Below, one piece after another: positions 16,908 to 26,100 of a stretch of DNA of 64,000 nucleotides. Numbering within the stretch: the first letter of the stretch is position 1; each line of letters starts with the position of its first letter. The notes under the pieces were generated by a model that did no database searches, was not told where the DNA came from, and saw only the letters and a program-made list of their open reading frames with translations. Source of the stretch: Furfurilactobacillus entadae. Its GTDB lineage: Bacteria > Bacillota > Bacilli > Lactobacillales > Lactobacillaceae. Location: positions 124,001-188,000 of the forward strand of contig NZ_BQXN01000001.1 in assembly GCF_045862745.1 (NCBI RefSeq). Direction: 5' to 3'. The translations under genes were made by a program, and so were the position numbers.

Positions 16908-18608
16908 TTGGAAGCAACTTTAACAGCCATCACAAACCTCGAATTCGGCAAGATGGTTCAAGCCGCCTCAAAACGGTTAACGAACCAGGCAGAATTCATT
17001 AATTCACTGAATGTCTTTCCAGTGCCTGATGGTGATACAGGAACCAACATCTCACTTGCCTTTGCGAGTGGGGCAAAGTATGAACGTGACGTAACGTCAA
17101 CTGCTGTTAGTGACCAAGCGGCTGCCTTAGCCAAAGGGTTGTTGATGGGGGCTCGTGGGAATTCTGGGGTCATTACATCCCAGATTTTCCGCGGCTTTTC
17201 AAAGAGCGTTGAAGGGAAGGCCACGTTAACGGCGCAGGACTTTGCTGAAGCATTGGCTGCGAGTGCCCAAACAGCCTATAAGGCAGTAATGAAGCCCACT
17301 GAAGGGACAATTTTAACGGTGATTCGTGAGGCTGCTAAGGCGGGCCGCGATGAAGCTGAAAAGACAGATAACGTGGTGCAGGTCATGGATGCAGTGTACG
17401 ACGCTGCTAAAGTGGCATTGGCGTCAACGCCAGACTTACTGCCTGTTTTGAAGCAGGTTGGTGTTGTTGATTCTGGTGGCCAAGGGCTTGTGTTCATTTT
17501 TCAATCATTTGATGATGTGTTGAACGGGCGGACGAGTGAAGATGACATTGACACGCCGGATGATGCCCAGATGGATGAGATGATCAACGCTGAACACCAC
17601 AGAAGTGTTCAGGGCGAACTTGACCCAAGTGACATTAAGTACGGTTACTGTACTGAAATCATGGTGCGCATCGGTGGTGGTCAACAAGTTGATCGGAAGT
17701 TTGATTACGATGAATTTTATGGTTACCTGGCAACGTTGGGTGATTCACTATTAGTCATCAACGATGATGAAATTGTGAAGGTTCATGTTCACACGGAACA
17801 TCCTGGTGATGTGATGACATGGGGTCAACAATTTGGTGATTTAATCAAAGTTAAAGTGGACAACATGCGGCACCAGCAGGAAGAAATTATGGAACAAGAT
17901 GAAGATGAGTCAGCTGCCGTTTCTAAACCAGCGACGGCCCCTGTTGCAGCACCTGAGACAGCCGTTATTTCGATTTCTGCTGGTGATGGTGTCGCTGACC
18001 TCTTCAAGAGTCTTGGTGTCACAAACGTTATTAGTGGTGGTCAAACGATGAACCCAAGTACTGAGGACATCGCGAACGCCATTAAGAATAGCGGTGCCAA
18101 ACGGGCCATCATTTTACCAAACAACGGGAACATTTTCATGGCTGCTGACCAAGCCGCTGAAGTGGCTGAAATTCCAACGGTCATTGTTCATAGTAAGACG
18201 ATTTCACAGGGAATGACGGCGTTGCTTGCCTATAATCCTGATGTGGACCTGACGGAAAATCAACAAGCGATGGAAGAAAACCTGAGTACCGTTAAGAGTG
18301 GTCAGGTGACCCATGCCATTCGTGACACGACCTTAGATGGGATCACCATTAAAAATGGTGAGTTCATGGGGATCGTGGATGGCGACATTAAGGTGACGGA
18401 CCCTGATTTATTGGGGGCAGCAACCAAGATGGTGCAGTCTATGTTGGATGAAGACAGTGAAATTGTCACGATTATCTTTGGTGCGGATGCGACTGAAGCA
18501 GATGCGTCGGCCTTAGAAAACGCGATTATGGAGCTGGATGATGAACTTGAAGTTGAAATCCATGAGGGTGATCAACCCGTTTACCCATTCTTGATTTCGG
18601 TAGAATAA
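16908..18608 (+). CDS. fakA: DAK2-domain fatty acid kinase subunit FakA (YloV)
   Basis: This protein of about 566 residues phosphorylates fatty acids bound to FakB proteins, feeding acyl-phosphates to PlsX/PlsY. The N-terminal DAK2/DhaL domain has LNVFPVPDGDTGTNISLAF (Mg-binding Asp residues) and LLMGARGNSGVITSQI. A middle domain begins near YGYCTEIMVRI with KVHVHTEHPGDV. The C-terminal DegV-like region (about 335-566) has SGGQTMNPSTEDI and ILPNNGNIFM. I favour the TTG at 16908 (ELEATLTAIT...), which has GGGGGA eight bases upstream; the GTG at 16893 in the same frame is the alternative. The role agrees with plsX and acpP 2-3 kb downstream. Confidence 0.93.
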   Translation: MEATLTAITNLEFGKMVQAASKRLTNQAEFINSLNVFPVPDGDTGTNISLAFASGAKYERDVTSTAVSDQAAALAKGLLMGARGNSGVITSQIFRGFSKSVEGKATLTAQDFAEALAASAQTAYKAVMKPTEGTILTVIREAAKAGRDEAEKTDNVVQVMDAVYDAAKVALASTPDLLPVLKQVGVVDSGGQGLVFIFQSFDDVLNGRTSEDDIDTPDDAQMDEMINAEHHRSVQGELDPSDIKYGYCTEIMVRIGGGQQVDRKFDYDEFYGYLATLGDSLLVINDDEIVKVHVHTEHPGDVMTWGQQFGDLIKVKVDNMRHQQEEIMEQDEDESAAVSKPATAPVAAPETAVISISAGDGVADLFKSLGVTNVISGGQTMNPSTEDIANAIKNSGAKRAIILPNNGNIFMAADQAAEVAEIPTVIVHSKTISQGMTALLAYNPDVDLTENQQAMEENLSTVKSGQVTHAIRDTTLDGITIKNGEFMGIVDGDIKVTDPDLLGAATKMVQSMLDEDSEIVTIIFGADATEADASALENAIMELDDELEVEIHEGDQPVYPFLISVE

Positions 18609-18614
18609 CAATAA

Positions 18615-18722
18615 CGCGTGACCAATGGCGGGTAACCCTGCTTCGGTGATGCAAGTCGGCGCCCATGGACAGTTTTTGTTCATGGGCGTCCTGCGTGCAT
18701 TGGGTGAACGGGTGGTCACGCG
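18615..18722 (+). ncRNA. Unidentified structured RNA element (long bulged hairpin) upstream of recG
   Basis: A 108-base region in the fakA-recG gap folds into one nested hairpin. The outer stem of 10 bp is CGCGTGACCA (18615-18624) with TGGTCACGCG (18713-18722). An asymmetric internal loop (24 versus 12 bases) follows. A second stem is ATGCA (18649-18653) with TGCAT (18696-18700). After a small internal loop comes a 13-bp stem 18658-18670 / 18678-18690 with a 7-base loop AGTTTTT. A small hairpin TAGTT/AACTA (18729-18743) and a terminator follow. Nested complementary stems of this length are unlikely by chance. It could be a leader/attenuator for recG or a processed 3' RNA. I cannot match it to a named riboswitch. 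Confidence 0.55.
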
Positions 18723-18751
18723 GGTACATAGTTGTAAGAACTACGAAAATT

Positions 18752-18781
18752 GCACGTTCCTGTTGTTTTAACGTGCTTTTT
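18752..18781 (+). terminator. Terminator between the RNA element and recG
   Basis: GCACGTT (18752-18758) pairs with AACGTGC (18770-18776) and is followed by TTTTT. It ends the fakA transcript or acts as an attenuator 48 bases before the recG ATG. Confidence 0.75.
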
Positions 18782-18829
18782 GATACCATGGAGTGAGAAC
18801 TTTGATGCTTAAAAAGGGGGTGATTGATC

Positions 18830-20875
18830 ATGTCAGAACCATTGAAATCGTTGGAAGATCCGATAACGGTCCTAACGGGTGTGGGCCCGCAAAGGGCGAG
18901 TGCCTTAAGAAGTTTAGGCCTTGTCACGGTTGGCGATTTGTTAGAAAACTACCCGTTTCGTTATGAGGATTTAGAGGCTCGGGATCTGGCGACCGTCACG
19001 GAGGGGGAAAAAATCACCCTAAAGGGCACGGTGGCCACGGAGCCAACAACAGTCCGGTTTGGACGGAAGAAAAGTCGGTTAAACTTTCGCTTATTAGTTG
19101 GTCATGACGTGGTCACTGTGACCTTTTTCAATCAACCCTGGCTTGCTAAACAACTAACGGTTGGCCAACAAACGGCGGTGTACGGTAAATGGGACGCCAC
19201 CCGCAAGAGCTTGTCCGGAATGAAAGTGATTACCAGTGCCGGTGATGCGGCGTTTGGTGCGATATACACCACCAATAAAAGTGTGCGGCAGTCCACAATC
19301 GCCCAACTGGTCAAGCAGGCGTATGAAGGTTACCATGACGTGATTTATTCCATCCTGCCGGCGTCACTAATCACCAAGTACCGGTTACTGGACCGGCAAA
19401 CAATGATTCATGACCTTCACTTTCCAAAAGATCCAGAAGCGGCTAAACTGGCGCGCCGAACGGCCGTCTTTGAAGAATTTTTCCTGTTTGAACTCCGGCT
19501 GCAAATGATGCGGGTCAAGGATCATCAGGAAGCGGGCATGAGCATTGAATACGATAATCACGCGCTCAAGACGTTTATTGAAACGTTACCATTTGAATTA
19601 ACGGCCGCTCAAAAACGGGTCGTGAATGAAATCTGTGCTGACATGAAACGGCCCCTCCACATGAACCGGTTGCTACAAGGGGATGTTGGGTCTGGGAAGA
19701 CCATTGTGGCAGCAATCGTCATGTACGCTGCCATTACGGCAGGTCATCAGGCGGCCCTAATGGCACCCACCGAAATCTTAGCGGAGCAACACGCGAAGAA
19801 CCTGGCCGAGGTATTTAAGGATGTCCCCGTAAACATTGTGCTCCTGACCGGGTCCACCAAGACAAAAGCACGCAAAGAGGCACTCAAACACTTAGAGAGT
19901 GGCGAGGTCAACCTGATCATTGGGACGCATGCACTGATCTCAGATGACGTGGTGTACCATAACTTGGGGTTGATCGTCATCGACGAGCAGCACCGCTTTG
20001 GGGTTAATCAACGGCAAGCGCTCCGAAAGAAGGGTGCCCATCCAGATGTGTTGGCAATGACGGCCACCCCGATTCCGCGGACGTTACAAATCACGGCGTA
20101 CGGGGAAATGGACGTTTCAATTATTGACGAACTGCCTGCTGGTCGGCAACCGATTACCACACGGTGGATTCGAAGTAACCAGGTCGAACCCGCCATGGAC
20201 TTTATTCGGCAGCAGTTAAAACATGGTCAGCAAGCGTACGTCGTGACACCCCTGATCGAGGAATCAGAGGCCCTTGACGTTAAAAACGCTGAGGCCATTT
20301 ACGAACATCTGAGCGAAAATTTTGCACCTGATTTTCGGGTGGGCTTACTCCACGGACGTCTGAAAAATGACGAAAAGGCCGCGGTGATGGCTGCGTTTAA
20401 GGCAGATGAATACGATGTTCTAGTGTCCACCACGGTTATTGAAGTTGGGGTGGATGTGCCGAATGCAACGGTCATGCTCATTTTTGATGCCGATCGGTTC
20501 GGTTTGGCACAGCTGCACCAACTGCGGGGCCGGGTTGGCCGGGGGAAAATTGCTTCCACGTGTATCCTGGTGGCCGATCCGAAGACGCAAGATGGGATTG
20601 CGCGGATGCAAGTCATGACGGAGACAACTGATGGTTTTCTTTTGGCGCAAAAAGATTTAGAATTACGAGGATCCGGTGATGTTTTAGGGATTAAACAATC
20701 GGGGGTACCTGTCTTTAAGGTCGGGGATCCTGTTGCCCAACTGAACATTCTCCAGATTGCCCAACAGGAAGCCCTGACGTTGGTCGAGACACCTGATTGG
20801 CAGAGCCAACCGGAAAACCGGGAGTTGGCGGGGTATGAACAGCACCAACTCAAACGCCATTCAACCTTGGATTAA
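18830..20875 (+). CDS. recG: ATP-dependent DNA helicase RecG
   Basis: This 681-residue fork-reversal helicase acts in recombination and replication repair. The N-terminal wedge/OB region (about 1-170) has LTGVGPQRASALRSLG and LENYPFRYED. The helicase core has LTAAQKRVVNEI, GDVGSGKTIVAAIVM, LMAPTEILAEQH, IDEQHRFGVNQR (DEQH box) and TATPIPRTLQIT. Its second lobe has STTVIEVGVDVPNATVM and QLRGRVGRG, and the end carries the TRG motif region (LELRGSGDVLGIKQSG). ATG 18830 is chosen over TTG 18824 because AAGGGGGTG is correctly spaced before it. Upstream RNA structure and a terminator may regulate it. Confidence 0.96.
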   Translation: MSEPLKSLEDPITVLTGVGPQRASALRSLGLVTVGDLLENYPFRYEDLEARDLATVTEGEKITLKGTVATEPTTVRFGRKKSRLNFRLLVGHDVVTVTFFNQPWLAKQLTVGQQTAVYGKWDATRKSLSGMKVITSAGDAAFGAIYTTNKSVRQSTIAQLVKQAYEGYHDVIYSILPASLITKYRLLDRQTMIHDLHFPKDPEAAKLARRTAVFEEFFLFELRLQMMRVKDHQEAGMSIEYDNHALKTFIETLPFELTAAQKRVVNEICADMKRPLHMNRLLQGDVGSGKTIVAAIVMYAAITAGHQAALMAPTEILAEQHAKNLAEVFKDVPVNIVLLTGSTKTKARKEALKHLESGEVNLIIGTHALISDDVVYHNLGLIVIDEQHRFGVNQRQALRKKGAHPDVLAMTATPIPRTLQITAYGEMDVSIIDELPAGRQPITTRWIRSNQVEPAMDFIRQQLKHGQQAYVVTPLIEESEALDVKNAEAIYEHLSENFAPDFRVGLLHGRLKNDEKAAVMAAFKADEYDVLVSTTVIEVGVDVPNATVMLIFDADRFGLAQLHQLRGRVGRGKIASTCILVADPKTQDGIARMQVMTETTDGFLLAQKDLELRGSGDVLGIKQSGVPVFKVGDPVAQLNILQIAQQEALTLVETPDWQSQPENRELAGYEQHQLKRHSTLD

Positions 20876-20925
20876 TCATTTAATTAATGACATGAACTTA
20901 GTTTAGGAAGAGAAGGTCAAACACT

Positions 20926-21954
20926 GTGAAAATTGCTGTAGATGCTATGGGTGGCGACAACGCCCCCGTTGAAATCGTTAAGGGTGTTGAACTTGCCCGC
21001 GATGCGTACCCTGACATGGAGTTTCAATTGTATGGGTTAGCAGATCAGGTCACCCCGCTGGTAACAAATAATGAGCGCATTACGGTTGTCCCCGCTGGCT
21101 CTGTGATTGCCATGGAAGATGAACCGGTTCGCGCGGTTCGGACGAAAAAGGATTCATCAATTGTGTTAGCGGCGACCGCCGTCAAGAATGGTGAAGCAGA
21201 CGCCTTCTTTTCAGCCGGGAACACTGGTGCCGTTTTAGCCGCCGGGTTATTTGTTATCGGGCGCATCAAGGGAATTGACCGGCCGGCGTTGACGACCACG
21301 CTGCCAGTTGTCACCGGCGATGCCACGGGTAGTTTTACCATGCTTGATGTGGGAGCTAACGCTGATTACAAGGTGACCAACCTTGAACAGTTTGCCGTGT
21401 TAGGAAACTTTTACGGGCAAACGGTCATGGGCTTAACCAAGCCACGGGTTGGGTTGCTGAACAACGGAACGGAAGCTGATAAGGGTGACAAGGTCCACCG
21501 GGAGGCTTACGAACGGTTGGGACAAATGCCAGGGATTAACTTCATCGGAAACGTGGAGTCACGTGAATTGCTCAACGGAGCAGCTGACGTGGTTGTGACG
21601 GATGGTTTTACCGGGAATGCGACGTTGAAGGCCATTGAAGGAACTGCACTATCAATGTTGTCCTTGATCAAGGCAAAAATCATGGCCTCCACAGCAGCGA
21701 AAATGGGTTATGTATTGAGCCGCAACGCGTTTCATCAGGTTGGTCAAGTGATGGACTATTCCAAACATGGTGGTGCCGTCTTGTTGGGATTAAAGGGGGC
21801 CGTGGTCAAAACCCACGGATCATCCAAGGCCGAAACGGTGCGCAACACCATGGGCCAAATCCACCAAATTGTTGCGAGTGGTTTGATTGAACAAACGGTG
21901 ACGTACTTTGAACAGGACGCCGCCAAGGCTACCACAACAGATGGCGATAAATAG
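20926..21954 (+). CDS. plsX: Phosphate acyltransferase PlsX
   Basis: This 342-residue peripheral membrane enzyme interconverts acyl-ACP and acyl-phosphate for phosphatidic acid synthesis. It starts with a GTG (KIAVDAMGGDNAPVEIVKGVE). Other family segments are DEPVRAVRTKKDSSIVLA, AFFSAGNTGAVLAAGLFVIGRIKGI, LDVGANADYKVTNLEQFA, VGLLNNGTEADKGD and VVVTDGFTGNATLKAIEG. It lies directly upstream of acpP, its substrate carrier, as in many Firmicutes. An AGAAGG site precedes the GTG. Confidence 0.96.
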   Translation: MKIAVDAMGGDNAPVEIVKGVELARDAYPDMEFQLYGLADQVTPLVTNNERITVVPAGSVIAMEDEPVRAVRTKKDSSIVLAATAVKNGEADAFFSAGNTGAVLAAGLFVIGRIKGIDRPALTTTLPVVTGDATGSFTMLDVGANADYKVTNLEQFAVLGNFYGQTVMGLTKPRVGLLNNGTEADKGDKVHREAYERLGQMPGINFIGNVESRELLNGAADVVVTDGFTGNATLKAIEGTALSMLSLIKAKIMASTAAKMGYVLSRNAFHQVGQVMDYSKHGGAVLLGLKGAVVKTHGSSKAETVRNTMGQIHQIVASGLIEQTVTYFEQDAAKATTTDGDK

Positions 21955-21955
21955 C

Positions 21956-21982
21956 TCGTGCCCCCTAGACATTAGGGCACGA
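21956..21982 (+). other. Stable hairpin between plsX and acpP (not a terminator)
   Basis: TCGTG + CCCTA (21956-21967, CC bulge) pairs with TAGGG + CACGA (21973-21982) around GACAT. It starts at the plsX stop codon. No T-run follows, so it is more likely an RNA processing or stability element separating plsX and acpP messages. Confidence 0.5.
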
Positions 21983-22032
21983 AAACGATAAACTAAATGA
22001 CTGTAAAACACTACTGAGAAACTAGGGAAATC

Positions 22033-22284
22033 ATGACTAAACAAGAAATTTTTGATAAAATCGCTAGCATTATTGCAGACCGATTTGAAGTTGAAAAAGA
22101 TAAGATTACAAACGAACTGAACCTTCGGAATGATTTGGATGCTGATTCAATCGATTTTGTTGAATTTATCATGGAATTGGAAGACACGTTTGGTGCCGAG
22201 ATTTCTGATGATGATGCTGAAAAATTAAGTACGATTGGCCAAGTGGTGGATTACATTTATAACCATCAGGAAACCGCTGAGTAG
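22033..22284 (+). CDS. acpP: Acyl carrier protein
   Basis: This 83-residue acidic carrier protein has the phosphopantetheine attachment site DADSIDFVEFIMELED, with the modified serine at residue 39. It carries acyl chains in fatty acid and phospholipid synthesis and is the partner of PlsX. The surrounding helices (IFDKIASIIADRFEV; AEKLSTIGQVVDYIYN) match ACP. The ribosome site AGGGAAATC is weak, and a terminator follows immediately. Lactobacilli often carry a second acp in the fab cluster, so this one is the plsX-linked copy. Confidence 0.95.
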   Translation: MTKQEIFDKIASIIADRFEVEKDKITNELNLRNDLDADSIDFVEFIMELEDTFGAEISDDDAEKLSTIGQVVDYIYNHQETAE

Positions 22285-22293
22285 GTCCAGAAT

Positions 22294-22322
22294 GAAACCG
22301 CCTGTTAAAGGCGGTTTCTTTA
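22294..22322 (+). terminator. Terminator after acpP
   Basis: GAAACCGCCT pairs with AGGCGGTTTC around GTTAA and is followed by TTTAC. It is 10 bases after the acpP stop, separating it from rnc. Confidence 0.8.
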
Positions 22323-22355
22323 CTAATAACAATCACACGACAAGGAGTGACCATT

Positions 22356-23093
22356 TTGATCCCAGGATTACAAACAGAATTAGCGACACGGTTTAACATT
22401 CATTTTAAGAACCCAGCTTTACTGGATGAGGCGTTTACCCAAGCAAGCTATGTTAATGAGCACCCCAATCAGGGACTCAAGTTTTACGAACGCATTGAAT
22501 TTTTGGGCGACGCTGTTTTACAACTGACGGTGTCCGAATACATTTATCGGCGGTATCCAGAAATGCCACAAGGTAAGTTGACCCGGTTACGCGCGGCCAT
22601 GGTCCAGGAGGCCAGTTTTTCAAAGTTTGCCCTTGAATGTCATTTTGATCAGTACATTCGGTTAGGCAAGGGTGAAGAAAAAGAGGGTGCCCGCCAGCGT
22701 GCGTCATTACTTTGTGATATTTTTGAATCGTTTATTGGGGCACTGTACCTCGACCAGGGGAAGGACGCTGTGGTGGCCTTTATCAGTAAGGTCATTTTTC
22801 CAAAGCTTGACGCTGGGTGGTTCGATCATGCTATTGACTATAAAACGGCACTTCAAGAGTGGCTACAGCGCAATGGCGATGTGAAAATCGACTATGATTT
22901 AAAGGCAGAAGATGGTCCCGAAAACGACCGGGACTTCACCATGACTGTTGCCGCTGATGGGAAAATCATCGGCGAAGGGACAGGGAAATCAAAGAAAAAT
23001 GCGGAACAAGCAGCGGCATTACGAGCGCTGACTGACCTTCGGGGCCAACAAGAGACACTGGTGACCCACGGGGACAACGCAACCGCTAAATAA
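22356..23093 (+). CDS. rnc: Ribonuclease III
   Basis: This double-strand-specific endoribonuclease of about 245 residues processes rRNA and structured mRNAs. The catalytic domain has the family signature YERIEFLGDAVLQLTVSEY with the metal-binding Glu/Asp residues and DIFESFIGALYLDQG. The C-terminal double-stranded RNA-binding domain (about 165-235) ends KSKKNAEQAAALRAL. The start is probably the TTG at 22356 (IPGLQTELATRF), ten bases after AAGGAG. The upstream in-frame GTG at 22347 is too close to that site. It is followed by smc with a 14-base gap, the usual rnc-smc-ftsY order. Confidence 0.95.
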   Translation: MIPGLQTELATRFNIHFKNPALLDEAFTQASYVNEHPNQGLKFYERIEFLGDAVLQLTVSEYIYRRYPEMPQGKLTRLRAAMVQEASFSKFALECHFDQYIRLGKGEEKEGARQRASLLCDIFESFIGALYLDQGKDAVVAFISKVIFPKLDAGWFDHAIDYKTALQEWLQRNGDVKIDYDLKAEDGPENDRDFTMTVAADGKIIGEGTGKSKKNAEQAAALRALTDLRGQQETLVTHGDNATAK

Positions 23094-23107
23094 CGGATGG
23101 ACGATCA

Positions 23108-26100
23108 ATGAAACTAAAGACGTTAGAAATCAGTGGGTTCAAATCCTTCGCTGATAAAACGAAAATTGAATTTATGCCTGGAATGACCGGCATCGTTGGT
23201 CCGAACGGAAGTGGGAAGAGTAACATCATCGAAGCGATTCGTTGGGTCCTTGGGGAACAATCCGCTAGAGACCTGCGGGGCACCAAGATGACCGATGTTA
23301 TTTTTTCTGGATCGGCCAATCGGAAAGCGTTAAATCGGGCAGAGGTCGCGATTACGTTTGATAACTCGGATCACTATTTGAAGAGTGATTTTACCGAAGT
23401 TCAGGTCATGCGCCGGCTGTTTCGGAACGGTGACTCACAGTACTTGATGAACGGACAGGACTGTCGGTTACGCGACATTTTAGAACTGTTCATGGATACC
23501 GGATTGGGTCGTGAATCATTTTCGATTATCAGTCAGGGCCGTGTTGAAGAAATCTTCAACAGTAAACCAGAAGACCGCCGCAGTATCATTGAAGAAGTGG
23601 CGGGCGTTTATAAATACAAGCAAAACAAAGATAAGGCTGAGCGGGAATTAGGAACGACCCGCGATTATCTGAACCGGGTCAACGACATCATTGCGGAGCT
23701 GGAAGACCAGCTAGAACCATTGGCTAAACAAAGTTCACTGGCCAAGGATTATCTGGAGCAAAAGCGCCGGTTTGATGAGTTAGATCAGACCCGGTTGGTG
23801 ATTGAGATTCGCGATCACCGTCTTGAAAAGCAAACGGTCGACCAGCGCGTTGAGCAGGTTCAGACAGCGGTGACTGACGCCGAAGCCCGGGTCAATGACC
23901 AGTCACAAACGGTTAGTGAGCGGAAGGCGCGTCGTGACGAATTGATGGCCGAAAAGGATAAGCTGCAAGCAACACTGCTGCGGTTGACCCAGGAAGTTGA
24001 GCAACTCTCTGGGTTGCAAGCGAACGCGGCGACCCGGACGGAGTTTCAGGCGCAACAGGTTGCTGAATTAACGGCTAGAATTGAGGCTGCTAAGGCGGCC
24101 CAAAAAACGGCGACCGCTGAACTGGCGACAGTAACAGCTGCGTTAACAGCGCAACAGGCTGAGGTGGCAGAAGTCAACCAGCTGGTGAAGACGCTCTCAG
24201 CTGACAAAGTTGAACAGCAAGAGGCCCGGTTACGCAAACGGCTCACAACGCTCCAGGATGATTACGTGGAGCAGATGCAGGCATTGACAACGCTGCATAA
24301 TGAACGCCACTTTTTGACCCAGAATCATGAGCGTGGGGGCCAACAAAGTGCACGGTTAGACGTTCAAACCGAAAAACTGCAGACGGCAGTGACCGACCTT
24401 CTCACACAACAAGAACAGTTAGCCCAAACGCAAGCGGATGCAGAGCAAAAGCAGCAAGCACTGACGGAGCAAGTTCAGTCCGCAACAAATGAACATGCAA
24501 AGCTAGTTAGCGATGCAGAACAGGCGCAAAAGAACTGGTATAACGCATTAGGCGTGCAGCAGCGGGCCCAAGCACGTGCCGAAAGTTTGGCCGCCTTGAG
24601 CGACGATCACGCTGGGTTTTACCAGGGGGTCAAAGCCATCTTGAACCAACGAAGTCAGTTTGACGGGCTCATTGGACCAGTGGCCGACTTGATCACGGTT
24701 TCAAAGGACCTCACAAAGGCCGTTGAAACCGCGTTGGGAGCTCAGCTTCAACAGTTAGTGGTTCGTGACGAGCAGACGGCGCGGCAGGCGGTTGCTTATT
24801 TAACGAAGCAACGTGCCGGACGGGCCACCTTTTTGCCATTGACCACGATTCATGGACGCACACTTAGTCAAAGTCAACTTGATGCTGTGGCAACCATGCC
24901 TGGTTATGTTGGGTTAGCGAGTCAATTGGTTCAGGCAGAGGCCCAAATCAGTCCCGTTGTGGATTACTTGCTGGGGACCACGGTTATTGCAACCGGTTTA
25001 CCAGCCGCAATTGAAATTGCTAAAGCTGGTGGTCACCGGTTCCGCATCGTCACGACGGATGGCCAGGTGATGAACGCGAGTGGTTCCATTACTGGTGGGG
25101 CGAACCGGAATCAGCAAGCGGGTCTTTTAAGTCAACGCACGGAAGCAACGGAGCTTACCGCCGCCATTAAGAAGATGACGGCAGAATTGACGCAACAAGA
25201 ACAGCACGTTGCGGCCCTTCAAAAGGCAGCGGTTGCTAAGGCAGATACGTTAAAGACACTGCGGCAACAACTCGCCACTGCGACGGCTGAGGCCCAGCAA
25301 GTTACCGGGCAAGGTCAGTTATTGACGGAACAAATTACTGTCGCAAAACGGCGGTTGGAAGCCAGTCAGTTTGAGCAACGGCAACAGAATGATCAAGCGG
25401 CTGACTATCAGACCCAACTTGCGGCCAATGAGAAAAAAACGGCGGCAGTAACGGCCGAACTGGACGCCCTTAAAGCAGAACAAGCGGCGCGACAGGTGGA
25501 ACTCACAACGCTGACCGCGGATGTTAGTACAAAGGCTGCTCAGCTACAAGAAAAACAGCAGTGGTTAGCTGCCGCGACGGCGCAAGTAACGGCCCGGCAG
25601 GCCGATCAGCACCGGTTGCAAGAAACGGTGACGGCCCAAACCGCTCAGTTAAACGCTGACCAACACCGCTTGACCGTTGTGACGGATCAACAAACCGCCC
25701 AGGGGAAAGACAAACGGTCGACGGCTGAGCAGTTGGCGGACGCTCAAAAGAAGCAACAAACAACCAGTGATCGTTTGACCCAAACGGAAACCGAATTAAC
25801 GGGCATCGTTGAGATGGTTGCGGCTACAGAGCAGGACTTAGAACGGGCCCAGGGATTGCAGCAGTCTGCCCTTCGTGAAATGAATGATCTTCGGGCAACA
25901 CAGTCACGGCTGGCAACCCTGTTAGATGGTGCGTTAACACGGCTTAGCGAGACCTACCACGTGAGTTTTGACGACGCCCAGGTTGATTTGAGTGATGCTG
26001 ATCTTGATGATATCAAGAAGCAGTTGAAGTTACTTAAGTTGGGGCTCGACGAACTTGGTGACGTGAACATCGGCGCCATTGAAGAATATGAACGGGTCTC

